The position numbers and the translations under genes were made by a program. The notes below the pieces were generated by a model that was not told where the DNA came from, did not search any database, and was given only the letters and a program-made list of their open reading frames with translations. 64,000 bases of DNA. Source: HyVt-477 sp965224605 (GTDB taxonomy: Bacteria; Pseudomonadota; Gammaproteobacteria; Thiotrichales; Thiotrichaceae). The stretch covers positions 1 through 64,000 of the forward strand of contig CBDCZP010000002.1 in NCBI GenBank assembly GCA_965224605.1, written 5' to 3'. Positions 1 to 8,266 of the stretch are shown piece by piece (positions within the stretch are counted from its first letter, which is position 1; each line of letters opens with the position of its first letter).

Positions 1-582
1 ATCCTCTATTCCTAGATTGTTACGTCCTAATGCGCTGATGATTCCCGATGAGACTGATTGCCCGAGACCATAAGGGTTGCCAATGGCTACCACAAAATCC
101 CCGACGCGTAATTTATCAGAATCGCTGATCTTCAGCTCGGTGAGGTTGTTGGCTGGAATCTTGATAACTGCGATGTCTGCTTTAGGGTCAGAGCCGATAA
201 GTTCTGCACGAAATTCACGGTTGTTATTAAGAATTACTTTTATATGGTCGGCACCGGCAATAACATGGGCATTGGTGAGGATATAGCCTTGGCGCGCATC
301 TACGATAATTCCAGATCCAGAGCCTCGTGTTCTTTTTTCACGAACACGATCTCCCAGAAACTGCCTGAGTATGGGATCCGACGAGGCAGGATCATAAACA
401 ACTTGGCGACCTTCAGCATGGATGTTGACAACCGCTGGTGTTACCTTCTCCAACATGTCAGCTAAAGAAGGCATCACCGTCCCATTCACTTGAAGGGGTA
501 ATTTTGCAGTGGCTAGTGTGGATAAACCTATCAGGCTAACAAGGGTCAGTGAAAAAAATACAAGAGTGAGTCGATGTTTCAT
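1..582 (-). CDS. HtrA/DegQ-family periplasmic serine protease, N-terminal part (runs off the window)
   Basis: Periplasmic trypsin-like protease/chaperone for envelope protein quality control. The first 194 residues are visible and the gene continues past base 1. A signal peptide spans about residues 1-26 (basic MKHR start, hydrophobic core, ATA before the likely cut). The catalytic His lies in LTNAHV (about residue 106) and the Asp in KADIAVIK (about 136); the catalytic Ser (GNSGG motif in the family) and any PDZ domains lie outside. The segment RTRGSGSGIIVD is the usual strand before the active site. DegP, DegQ and AlgW/MucD-type members cannot be told apart from this part. Confidence 0.95.
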   Translation of the reverse strand, partial: MKHRLTLVFFSLTLVSLIGLSTLATAKLPLQVNGTVMPSLADMLEKVTPAVVNIHAEGRQVVYDPASSDPILRQFLGDRVREKRTRGSGSGIIVDARQGYILTNAHVIAGADHIKVILNNNREFRAELIGSDPKADIAVIKIPANNLTELKISDSDKLRVGDFVVAIGNPYGLGQSVSSGIISALGRNNLGIED

Positions 583-636
583 GGCGTGTCCTACAACTTT
601 CGAGCGGTAGTACAGTTGTACTGCTGCTTCTTTTAT

Positions 637-776
637 GGGTATCTCTATTAATTGCCTTTTCGCTCGATTTCGGCGTTGGATGAATTTCTGCGATCCTCAT
701 GTACCCTTGTACACTGCGGTTCTCAAAATCCATCCGCCTTGAACTCAAACGAAAATCCTAATTAATAGAGGTACCC
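637..776. repeat. MITE-like inverted-repeat element
   Basis: A 140-bp element bounded by 17-bp inverted ends, GGGTATCTCTATTAATT at 637-653 and its near-perfect complement at 760-776 (one mismatch). The interior has further dyad symmetry around TGTACCCTTGTACA and between the GGCGTTGGAT and ATCCATCCGCC segments, so the whole unit could fold into a long hairpin. It ends directly against the cbpA stop codon. There is no coding capacity beyond chance frames. Confidence 0.65.
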
Positions 777-1706
777 TTATAACATTCCGCTACGCGGATC
801 CCATGCAAATTCAGTCTCCATTTCTCGGTAAAGGTTCCGTTCAGTATCTTTAGTCGCAGGCGGGGTCATAATAACAAGAGTGATGAGCTGGTCGCCAGCA
901 GGGTCTCCAGGTAATCCACGGCCCTGCAAGCGCATCTTCTTTCCGGTTTGTACACCCTCAGGAATTCTGAGATTCACATTTCCTTCTAAGGTGGGGACGG
1001 TTATTAAAGAACCAAGGGCTGCTTCCCAAGGGGCTATTGGTAGCTCCAGGAGAATATTTTTCCCATCAAGTTTAAAATGGCGATGGGGTTTTAATTTAAC
1101 TTTTAAGTGTAATTCACTACGACCTGGGCCATTAGGAATACGTATTTTTTGCCCTTCGGTGATGCCTATAGGAATTTTAACCTGAATATTACGTCCATCG
1201 GGTAGACGAATTTTTCGAGTAGCGCCGCTGAAAATATCTTCTAGTGATAAAGGTATGGTAGCCACTTGTGGGTTACTATTGGCGCTGTTGGTGTAGCTGG
1301 TATTCTTCTTTGAGTTAAAAATGCTATCAAAAAAATCACTGTTCCCGTGCTGCTCAGCAGATTTTCGTCTGCGGTCTTTACGGATAATTTCTTCAAAGAA
1401 GTTCGCGTCAAAGTTGCCTGGTTGCCATCCGGGGGGAGGGTTGAAGGCACCGTCCTGATTGCTGCCTGAGTGGGATGATGAGTGAGATGATGCATAGGAG
1501 AGTTGTTCGTCATAAGATTTTTTCTTCTTATCATCTCCGAGTACATCATACGCTTCATTGATGCTTTTGAAGCGTTCTTCAGCATTGGATTCTTTACTGA
1601 CATCGGGGTGATACTTGCGTGCAAGCTGTCGGTATGCTGACTTGATTTCTTTAGCACTTGCCTTTTGTTCTACTCCTAGAGTCTTGTAATAGTTTTTGTG
1701 CCCCAT
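777..1706 (-). CDS. cbpA: DnaJ-family co-chaperone, CbpA type
   Basis: J-domain co-chaperone of 309 residues. The N-terminal J domain (about residues 5-70) carries the HPD motif in KYHPDVSKE, which stimulates DnaK ATPase. A Gly/Ser-rich linker follows, then the two C-terminal substrate-binding beta domains (from about residue 145, IPLSLEDIFSGATRKIRLP, through LQGRGLPG). The Cys-rich zinc finger of true DnaJ is absent, and the length fits CbpA/DjlA-like type II J proteins (about 300 residues). CbpA in E. coli also binds curved DNA; that cannot be read from sequence here. The stop codon abuts the MITE-like repeat. Confidence 0.9.
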   Translation of the reverse strand: MGHKNYYKTLGVEQKASAKEIKSAYRQLARKYHPDVSKESNAEERFKSINEAYDVLGDDKKKKSYDEQLSYASSHSSSHSGSNQDGAFNPPPGWQPGNFDANFFEEIIRKDRRRKSAEQHGNSDFFDSIFNSKKNTSYTNSANSNPQVATIPLSLEDIFSGATRKIRLPDGRNIQVKIPIGITEGQKIRIPNGPGRSELHLKVKLKPHRHFKLDGKNILLELPIAPWEAALGSLITVPTLEGNVNLRIPEGVQTGKKMRLQGRGLPGDPAGDQLITLVIMTPPATKDTERNLYREMETEFAWDPRSGML

Positions 1707-1833
1707 GAATATTGCTTTTCCTGCGTATGCTTACAAGGTTAATGTGAGGGTATTGAGTTTGTCCCCAACCCCGAAGTAGGCGGTTATCTTACACTATTCA
1801 TTACAGTGTTTGAATACTTCGTTAAGGAACCTT

Positions 1834-1944
1834 TGTTCAAGTCCTTTCAGATTTGGAAGTGAACCTTCAGGATCGAATTATTATATTTATAATCAATGTG
1901 TTAGAGAAATATAGCATCGCTTCAGAAAGTTTGGGCTTGATCAG
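1834..1944. repeat. Dispersed intergenic repeat, family 1, copy A
   Basis: Shares an ordered set of blocks with the copy at 2882-2981: a TTCAAGTC-type left end, GGAAGTGAACCTT, TATAATCAA, AGCATCGCTTC, AGAAAGTTT and a CTTGATCAG right end. The left and right ends are inverted copies of each other (CTGATCAAG/CTTGATCAG in the best-preserved copies), as in a non-autonomous palindromic element. It lies between cbpA and yicC. Confidence 0.6.
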
Positions 1945-1978
1945 CGTCTCCTTGGGGGTTAAGGATGGAGTTCACTGA

Positions 1979-2845
1979 CTATTCGATATTCTGAACTTGT
2001 TCACGCATTTGCTCTATGATGACTTTTAAATCAATGGTGATTTGTGTCGTAGCAGTGTCATGAGACTTCGAACCCAGCGTATTTGCTTCACGGTTTAGTT
2101 CTTGCATCAAAAAATCCAGTCTTCTTCCGATAGGTTCTTTACTTTCAAGAACCCTATTGATTTCATCTAAATGAGCCATAATTCGGTCAAGCTCCTCATC
2201 AACATCTAATCTTTGAGTAAGTATAACTAACTCTTGTTCAAGCCGATTGGTATCAGGAGTGATTTCCAAATCTTCAATTCTTTGGAGAATTTTTTCACGT
2301 AACGAGGCGAGTATCTTGGGGCGACGTTGGCGTACTTTAACGATTAACTCAGCAATCTGGTCACAACGTTGGTCAATCAATGTGGCTAACGCATCGCCTT
2401 CTCTTTCCCTGTTCTGACAGAGATCTACGATAGCGCTATCTAGCAACATGCGAGCTTCAGCAAGGATATGATCGGCATTAAGCTCAGTCTCTTGAGCTAC
2501 GCCAGGCCATTGCAAGATATCAACGGCTTTGAGGGGTTCGGTAGTATCGGTAATAGACTCAATCTGCCGACAAGCCACTATCAAGGCTCGTGCCCGTGAT
2601 TCATTGACCAGTATTTCTGTTTTTTGATTGTTGTCGGAAGTGTGGCGAAGTCGGGCATCAACTTTTCCGCGTTTAAGTTGTTTTTTTAAAGCATTCAGGA
2701 ATTCACTTTCAAAGTGTTTAAAGCTGTCTGGTAATGTCAAATTAATGTCGAGAAAACGATGATTGACTGAGCGAATTTCCCAGGCTAATTGATGGGTGTC
2801 TTTTTGGCTTTCTTTTAAAGCGAAAGCGGTCATGCTACGAACCAT
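1979..2845 (-). CDS. yicC: YicC-family protein (endoribonuclease family)
   Basis: 288 residues, the normal length for the family. The conserved N-terminus VRSMTAFA is present, and the C-terminus contains the family block GRRLDFLMQELNREANTLGSKS followed by a helical tail. E. coli YicC has been described as an endoribonuclease; assignment here is by family resemblance. Dispersed repeats flank the gene on both sides, so it is probably transcribed on its own. Confidence 0.9.
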   Translation of the reverse strand: MVRSMTAFALKESQKDTHQLAWEIRSVNHRFLDINLTLPDSFKHFESEFLNALKKQLKRGKVDARLRHTSDNNQKTEILVNESRARALIVACRQIESITDTTEPLKAVDILQWPGVAQETELNADHILAEARMLLDSAIVDLCQNREREGDALATLIDQRCDQIAELIVKVRQRRPKILASLREKILQRIEDLEITPDTNRLEQELVILTQRLDVDEELDRIMAHLDEINRVLESKEPIGRRLDFLMQELNREANTLGSKSHDTATTQITIDLKVIIEQMREQVQNIE

Positions 2846-2881
2846 AGGTGACTCATTTTAATGATTAGATTTAAGGAAATT

Positions 2882-2981
2882 CTGATCAAGTCTTTGTGCT
2901 GGAGGTGAGCCTTATGCTCGCAATACGGTGCTTATAATCAACATCTTCAGCATCGCTTCCAGAAAGTTTAGTCTTAATCAG
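2882..2981. repeat. Dispersed intergenic repeat, family 1, copy B
   Basis: The cleanest copy (100 bp): starts CTGATCAAG, contains GGAGGTGAGCCTT, GCTTATAATCAACATCTT and AGCATCGCTTCCAGAAAGTTT, and ends CTTAATCAG, so the ends are inverted repeats. It lies upstream of yicC. A rearranged copy lies at 35144-35367 and a partial one near 29305-29337. Confidence 0.65.
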
Positions 2982-3050
2982 AGGTTGCTTAAGGAACATA
3001 AACCTTATAACAATAAGGTGGAATCTACCAGCCCATAAAGTTAATCGCTG

Positions 3051-3734
3051 TCACAACATCGAACTATGTGCGCACGACCATGCATAAACTTCCTTAACAC
3101 CCTTTTTTTTAAGTGTCTTGGCTATCTCATTAACAGTGGTGCCAGTTGTGATGACATCATCAACGACTGCAATCGTTGCATAGCTTAAAGGTGTTCTACA
3201 AATGAAATTATTACGCAAATTGCGTCTGCGTTCTTTTGCAGAACATTCAGTTTGTGGTCGTATATGTTTATTTCGGATAAGGTCAGTATTTAACAAAGGT
3301 AGTTTGAGGTGTTTGGCAAGTGGCTTGGCAATTTCAATAGATTGATTGTAACCCCGCATGCGCAGACGCTTATAATGAAGAGGCGTTGGAATAATAGCTT
3401 CTGGAAGGGTGATTCCTCGTTGAATAATGGCTTCAGCCATTAATTTACCCAATAGGTCAGCAGTAACAAATGAGTGTTTGAATTTCAATTGTTTGATGAG
3501 ATGGTCTATCGGCGTTTTATAATGAAATAAGCTAAAGGTCTTATCAATGGGCGGTGGGTTTGCTTGACAGCTTCCACAAAGATCAGCAACCTCTGCTGGA
3601 AGCGTGTTGCCACATTGCGAACAACAGTTTTTGATCGACGGTAGATCGTTGAGGCAATTTGTACAGAGGCATAAAGCCTGTTGAGTGTTTGCGTGGCAGA
3701 GTATGCAAATGGATGTGTTTAGTTTATTAAACAT
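3051..3734 (-). CDS. comF: ComF-family phosphoribosyltransferase-like protein
   Basis: 227 residues, typical ComF/GntX length. The N-terminus has the paired-Cys zinc-ribbon-like region (CILCH, CLCTNC, CCSQCGN, CGSCQ within about residues 10-60). The C-terminus has the phosphoribosyltransferase PRPP loop, VVDDVITTGTT. Family members are linked to DNA uptake in competent bacteria and to iron-sulfur/gluconate functions in enterics; the reaction is unknown. Its start lies 2 nt after the stop of the upstream rhombosortase gene, so the two are probably co-transcribed. Confidence 0.9.
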   Translation of the reverse strand: MFNKLNTSICILCHANTQQALCLCTNCLNDLPSIKNCCSQCGNTLPAEVADLCGSCQANPPPIDKTFSLFHYKTPIDHLIKQLKFKHSFVTADLLGKLMAEAIIQRGITLPEAIIPTPLHYKRLRMRGYNQSIEIAKPLAKHLKLPLLNTDLIRNKHIRPQTECSAKERRRNLRNNFICRTPLSYATIAVVDDVITTGTTVNEIAKTLKKKGVKEVYAWSCAHSSML

Positions 3735-3736
3735 GC

Positions 3737-4363
3737 TTACTTTGATCGTTGGTGGAGTACGGCGAATCCCAGGCTGACCAATACACCAGCAATAAGTCCG
3801 TAAATATGCGCATCAGTGGCCACGGGTGCTCCTATTAGTTCTGCACTGCTTTGGGTGAGTTCAGGGTGTTGGGAGTCCCATATCAGTTTTGCGGGTATGG
3901 CTATTAAAAGGGGTAGGCTGGAGATGTAGTCTTTATTTTTTAAAGCAACACTGGCTGCAATGATGTAAAGACCATATAGCGAGCCAGAAAGTCCAGCGTA
4001 CCAAATCAGGTTTTGGCTAAAAAAATACAGACCCAAGCCGACGAATAGCATGGTAATAATCAGGGAAATGTAAAATAATTTCACACTGAGATGGTCTTTA
4101 AAAAGCAAACAAATAAACCCTAGTCCAGCAAGATTCATGAGTAGGTGATTGGTGTTCGTGTGGACCAGATTTCCGCTTACTATCCGCCATATCTGACCGT
4201 TATTGATCGCGCTACGCTGGAATAAGAATTCACTTTGAAATATTTGTAAGAGAATAAGCAGGAGTGCGAGCCACAAAATGTGCCAACATAGAGTATTTCT
4301 TAACTTCATTAAGAGCGCCATATTAATTTTCCCAAAAGTATTTACAGAGCAAATTAGCCACAA
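3737..4363 (-). CDS. rrtA: Rhombosortase (rhomboid-family intramembrane protease)
   Basis: A six-helix rhomboid-like membrane protein of up to 208 residues. The block GQIWRIVSGNLVHTNTNHLLMNLAGL, the Ser motif GLSGSLYG and the His motif DAHIYG match the rhombosortase subfamily, which processes GlyGly-CTERM tails of proteins exported by type II secretion. The first 14-18 residues are doubtful: ATG codons at 4321 and 4309 (MALLMKLRN) give a more usual start. No GlyGly-CTERM substrate is in the window, but pseudopilin genes start divergently 158 bp away, which fits the function. Confidence 0.8.
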   Translation of the reverse strand: MWLICSVNTFGKINMALLMKLRNTLCWHILWLALLLILLQIFQSEFLFQRSAINNGQIWRIVSGNLVHTNTNHLLMNLAGLGFICLLFKDHLSVKLFYISLIITMLFVGLGLYFFSQNLIWYAGLSGSLYGLYIIAASVALKNKDYISSLPLLIAIPAKLIWDSQHPELTQSSAELIGAPVATDAHIYGLIAGVLVSLGFAVLHQRSK

Positions 4364-4521
4364 GCTCTACATGCCAATACTTTTGAGACAATTAATAACA
4401 GGTTCCATCGTCATCTTCGTTTTATGATTTTGTTTCAAAGTGTGGCATGATTGTTTTCATTATGAATGTTTTTTTAGCCGCGAGTATAGCGCGAGCCATA
4501 TAAATTTTAAAAGGGGTTATC

Positions 4522-5001
4522 ATGCAAAGAACTGTGAAAAGAGCTATGCAAAGAACTAGGCAAAGAACCATACGAAGAACAGTGAAAAGACAAACACATC
4601 AGCGTCCGACTAATATGTCTGGTTTTACATTAATTGAAGTCATGGTCGTTGTTCTCATTCTCGCTATCTTGGCAGCAGTGGTTGCACCAAAAATATTGGA
4701 TAAGCCTGATAAAGCACGAATAGTAGCAGCCAAGACAGCGATACGTGGAATTGAAAGCTCAATGGATTTATATCGTATGAACAACTTTCAATATCCATCC
4801 ACTTCCGATGGCATCAATGCCTTAATCACTAAACCTGCTGGAGCCACCGACAATTGGAGTCAGTCTTATAAGAAAGAACCCAAAGACCCGTGGGGCAAGC
4901 CTTATAAATTTACTAACCCAGGTACGCATGGTGAAATAGATATCTATTCATTAGGGCCTGATGGCGTGCCAAGTGATGATGATGTAGGTAATTGGGAGTA
5001 G
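4522..5001 (+). CDS. gspG: Type II secretion major pseudopilin GspG
   Basis: 159 residues. The prepilin motif SG-FTLIEVMVVVLILAIL begins at about residue 33, followed by the GspG globular domain with YPSTSDGINAL, PKDPWGKPYK and YSLGPDGVPSDDD (calcium-loop region). The leader before the cleavage Gly is about 33 residues, far longer than the usual 6-10, and is built from MQRT/QRT/RRT repeats rich in Arg and Lys. A Shine-Dalgarno-like AAGGGG sits 9-10 nt before this ATG. The alternative ATG, two codons before the cleavage site, would leave almost no leader. First gene of the gspGHIJ set. Confidence 0.93.
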   Translation: MQRTVKRAMQRTRQRTIRRTVKRQTHQRPTNMSGFTLIEVMVVVLILAILAAVVAPKILDKPDKARIVAAKTAIRGIESSMDLYRMNNFQYPSTSDGINALITKPAGATDNWSQSYKKEPKDPWGKPYKFTNPGTHGEIDIYSLGPDGVPSDDDVGNWE

Positions 5002-5026
5002 GTAACTGGGATCAGTAGTAACTCAA

Positions 5027-5575
5027 ATGCGAGTGCAGTATAGAAAATCCGTTAATAACCGTAGCGCCAATGTAGCTAATGAAAAGGTTGGTGGTTTTAC
5101 GCTGATAGAGTTACTAGTCGTGATGATTATCATCGGTGTGATGGTGGGTGCGGCAACCGTTTCCTTGAAACGTGATTATACCGATTTGTTGCTTGGCGAT
5201 GCTAACCGATTAAAAGCTTTGGTGTTGTTGGGGCGCGATGAATCTCTGTTTCAGGCGAGATCACTGGGGCTTCGTTTTTATGAAAACGGTTATGATTTTG
5301 TTGTTGGTGGAGAAGAAATTGGAACGTGGGTTCCGCTTCAGGATAAACAATTTAGGCAGCGTCGATTAGCTAAAGGCGTGCAACTCGAAATTTTCCGACA
5401 AAACTCCCTAGTTGATCTGACCGATGAAGATAATAAAACCCCTCAGGTCTTTTTACTTTCAACGGGTGAGGTTACTCCGTTTATGGTTGAATTGGTTTAT
5501 CCTGCTCGTGCAAAGCTTCAGCTTCGTTTTGATGGGTTAGGTCAGGCAGAAATTATTTCGAATGAAGAGTTTTAG
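5027..5575 (+). CDS. gspH: Type II secretion minor pseudopilin GspH
   Basis: 182 residues. Basic leader, then GG-FTLIELLVVMIIIGVMVGAA (prepilin peptidase site at about residue 23 and N-terminal helix) and a GspH-type beta domain (LGRDESLFQARSLGLRF, FLLSTGEVTPFMVEL). GspH belongs to the pseudopilus tip complex. It starts 25 nt after gspG and is probably in the same transcript. Confidence 0.9.
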   Translation: MRVQYRKSVNNRSANVANEKVGGFTLIELLVVMIIIGVMVGAATVSLKRDYTDLLLGDANRLKALVLLGRDESLFQARSLGLRFYENGYDFVVGGEEIGTWVPLQDKQFRQRRLAKGVQLEIFRQNSLVDLTDEDNKTPQVFLLSTGEVTPFMVELVYPARAKLQLRFDGLGQAEIISNEEF

Positions 5576-5626
5576 TATAAATTTTCTTATATGATACAGA
5601 TCAGGAACAAACGTAGAAGAGTTTCC

Positions 5627-5995
5627 ATGAAAACGAATCATTATGGTTTTTCTTTAATTGAAGTCATGGTTGCATTGACGATTGTAGCGGTTTCGTTAGG
5701 TGCGGTCATTCAGACGGTTGGTGTGTCCGCTAATCATGAAGCTTCAATGGGGGAAAAGACTTTTGCTCGCTGGGTAGCGATGAATCATATAGCTACTGTC
5801 AAGTTAGAGCATGTCTGGCCTAGTATTGGTAATACCAAAGGCGATGAAGACATGGCGGGAGGGAAATGGGTGTGGAAGCAAAAAACACTCAATACTGTGG
5901 ATGAAAATGTTCGCCGTATAGAAGTTACTGTGTGGCGTGCGGGCCACGAAAAAACAAATCCTGCTGCATTCTTGGTTGGTTTCATTACGAAATAA
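5627..5995 (+). CDS. gspI: Type II secretion minor pseudopilin GspI
   Basis: 122 residues from the chosen ATG, which gives a 7-residue leader before G-FSLIEVMVALTIVAVSLGAV and has GAAGAG just upstream. An in-frame ATG 36 nt earlier (5591) has no ribosome site. The motif MNHIATVKLEHVWPSIG is typical of GspI, the hub of the GspI-J-K tip. It lies between gspH and gspJ in the canonical order. Confidence 0.9.
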   Translation: MKTNHYGFSLIEVMVALTIVAVSLGAVIQTVGVSANHEASMGEKTFARWVAMNHIATVKLEHVWPSIGNTKGDEDMAGGKWVWKQKTLNTVDENVRRIEVTVWRAGHEKTNPAAFLVGFITK

Positions 5996-6015
5996 GGCGA
6001 ACATGAAGGTTGGTT

Positions 6016-6666
6016 ATGAAACATCATATTAATCATTCAAGTCTGCATGATTTAAAGTCCAGGAAAAAGCGATCAGGGTTTACCTTGATTGAATTGCTGA
6101 TTGCAATGGCGATATTTGCAGTAATGGCTGCTTTGGCTTATGGCGGATTAAGCTCAGTAATCAATACAAGTAGTGCTGTGCAAAAGCAGATAATACGGCT
6201 GGAGAGCCTACAACGTACTGTCATGTTTTTGGAGCGGGATATGCGTCAATTAATAGCGCGACCCGTGAATACTGATTCGGCAAAGAGACGCAGTGCGGTT
6301 GAACTAGGTCTTAACGGAGATGTGCTTATTGAATTTACTCGAGGTGGCAATCCAAATCCAGGAGGATTGACAAGAAGTAGCTTACAACGAGTGGCTTATA
6401 CACTTGAAGAAGGTGTGTTGTTTCGACAGACTTGGGATCAAGTGGATCATTTGCAAACAGAAGAACCTATAAAACTGCGCCTTCTTGAGCAGCTTGAGGA
6501 GGTGGAGTTCAGGCTGTTGGATGCAAACAATAAGTGGCAAACACGTTGGGCTCAAAATGGAGCCCAAGGCGCAGCACTGGAACAACTTCCCCTTGCTGTG
6601 GAAATAACCTTGGATCATAAAGAATGGGGTAAGATACGACGTCTTATTCCTGTATATGGTTTTTGA
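6016..6666 (+). CDS. gspJ: Type II secretion minor pseudopilin GspJ
   Basis: 216 residues. ATG at 6016 is chosen because GAAGG lies 6 nt upstream. RSG-FTLIELLIAMAIFAVMAALAYGGL is the prepilin site and helix. The downstream part has LERDMRQLIARPV and LLEQLEEVEFRLLD, typical of GspJ. It is the last gene of the set: no gspK follows, and no secretin, ATPase or platform gene is in the window, so the remaining apparatus must be encoded elsewhere. Confidence 0.92.
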   Translation: MKHHINHSSLHDLKSRKKRSGFTLIELLIAMAIFAVMAALAYGGLSSVINTSSAVQKQIIRLESLQRTVMFLERDMRQLIARPVNTDSAKRRSAVELGLNGDVLIEFTRGGNPNPGGLTRSSLQRVAYTLEEGVLFRQTWDQVDHLQTEEPIKLRLLEQLEEVEFRLLDANNKWQTRWAQNGAQGAALEQLPLAVEITLDHKEWGKIRRLIPVYGF

Positions 6667-7067
6667 GAAGTTTATTGGCAATAAGAAAAGAGTTCTTGTT
6701 GGGAGTATTCGCTGCTTCTTATTGTTGATTGAGTGATTCAATTAGATGAAATAGTTCTTTCTAAATAAAAATATGATTTATGTCATGTTTATGTTGCGTT
6801 AATTAATATTTCAGAATATACTTATTATCTAATACTGATTTGCTGTTGTATAGCTGGCTATATTGGCACTAAGACGCTATATTTGGACGGCAAATTTAAA
6901 TGCAAGTAGATTAAGCTATTTATTCATTACCATTTTGTGCTTGACTGACTGGTTAAAATGTCTAAGTAGCAGCAAATAACATTAAGGTAGAGTGGGCTGC
7001 AGGGCGAGTTTGCAAAGGGTAGGCGGCTTAACTTTTCAGAAGGAATAATAATGGAGCAGAGAATTGC
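6667..7067. other. Non-coding interval between gspJ and the RND cluster
   Basis: About 400 bp, AT-rich, with no convincing gene. It should hold the promoter of the downstream adaptor gene, but I see no clear -35/-10 pair. GGAG at 7053-7056 is a possible ribosome site for the gene starting at 7068. Confidence 0.5.
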
Positions 7068-8225
7068 ATGAATAAGATTAAAAGTGTATTAAAAACAAAT
7101 GTTTATTTAATATTTTCCTTATTGTCAGTGACATCGGCCAATGCGGCAGGCGTTATCAACGTAGAAAGTAAAGGCTCTACTGCAAAAACGGTGCTGGGTA
7201 GTACTGTTATTCCTTATAAAGAAGTTACCTTGTCGGCTCAGATACCCGGTCGGATTATATCCATAACGGGTGATGTGGGAACGATGCTTTCTAAAGGTGA
7301 TTTAATCGTAAAAATTAACGATGATGTGATACAAGCTAAGCGTAGCTCAGTATTAGCGGGTCTGGAATCATCGCAAGCAGCATTACGTAACTCCCAAACT
7401 CAATACAACCGTGAGATGGTTTCACCGCGTAGCAAGGATATATCAGGAATGCCCGGCATGGGGCTACCAGCCATGATGGATATCTACATGACGCGCCCTA
7501 TGTATGGAATGATGGGTGACTATGATGAAGGCACTAATCGTTATTCAGATTTGATGAATAGCGCAACAGCGGTAACACAAGCAAAAAGTAGAGTCATGCA
7601 ATCATGGTCGCAACTCAATGAGATTGATGCAAAGCTAACCAACGCAGTTTCAATAGCACCCTTTTCGGGGATGATTCTCAATAAAATGGTAGAAGTAGGG
7701 GATACGGTACAACCGGGTCAACCTCTTATTAAATTTGCAGATGTAAAATTTAAACGTTTGAAAGCAGACGTTCCTTCGATGATGGTGAATAACCTGAGTA
7801 TTGGAATGGTTGTACCCGTGACAATCAGCGGTGGGCTAAAGACGAAAGCAAAGGTGGTGAAAATATACCCGATTGCAGATCCTGCTCGACACACAGTTAC
7901 GGTCAAGTTTGATTTATATACAAATGTGAATGCCGCTCCGGGTATGTATGCGGAAATAATTATCCCTAATAGCACACAAAAATTATCAGAAGTCATCGTC
8001 ATTCCCAAGAGTGCATTACTACCGGGTAGAAGCCTAGATAGTGTATTGCGTATTGGAAAAAATGGTAAATCTGAACTTAGACTGCTGCGCTTAGGTGCAG
8101 ATCAGGGCGGTGGCAATGTTGCCGTTGTATCGGGTCTGAGTAAAGGTGATCAAATCATAGATGAGCCTCCTGCAACGGCAAAGTCTGGCTGGATGCCGTC
8201 TGATGCTGTGTCCAAATCAGAATAA
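7068..8225 (+). CDS. RND efflux periplasmic adaptor (membrane fusion protein)
   Basis: 385 residues. Signal peptide at about residues 1-26 (SLLSVTSANA-AG). The lipoyl/barrel-sandwich half motif VTLSAQIPGRIISITGDVGTMLSKGDLIVKI is followed by a helical hairpin, the second half SIAPFSGMILNKMVEVGDTVQPGQPLIKF, and a beta-barrel and membrane-proximal domain ending GLSKGDQIIDEPP. HlyD/AcrA-type adaptor. A Met/Gly-rich stretch in the hairpin (GMPGMGLPAMMDIYM ... MYGMMGD, about residues 126-150) is unusual. It lies 41 nt upstream of the pump gene. No outer-membrane channel gene is nearby. Confidence 0.9.
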   Translation: MNKIKSVLKTNVYLIFSLLSVTSANAAGVINVESKGSTAKTVLGSTVIPYKEVTLSAQIPGRIISITGDVGTMLSKGDLIVKINDDVIQAKRSSVLAGLESSQAALRNSQTQYNREMVSPRSKDISGMPGMGLPAMMDIYMTRPMYGMMGDYDEGTNRYSDLMNSATAVTQAKSRVMQSWSQLNEIDAKLTNAVSIAPFSGMILNKMVEVGDTVQPGQPLIKFADVKFKRLKADVPSMMVNNLSIGMVVPVTISGGLKTKAKVVKIYPIADPARHTVTVKFDLYTNVNAAPGMYAEIIIPNSTQKLSEVIVIPKSALLPGRSLDSVLRIGKNGKSELRLLRLGADQGGGNVAVVSGLSKGDQIIDEPPATAKSGWMPSDAVSKSE

Positions 8226-8266
8226 CTTGCCGCTACCTACAACAGATACTGCTGGAATAGAATCGT

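Noticed and set aside
536..748. 70-codon minus-strand ORF
   Set aside because: It runs through the MITE-like element and overlaps the start of the HtrA gene; repeat-derived frame.
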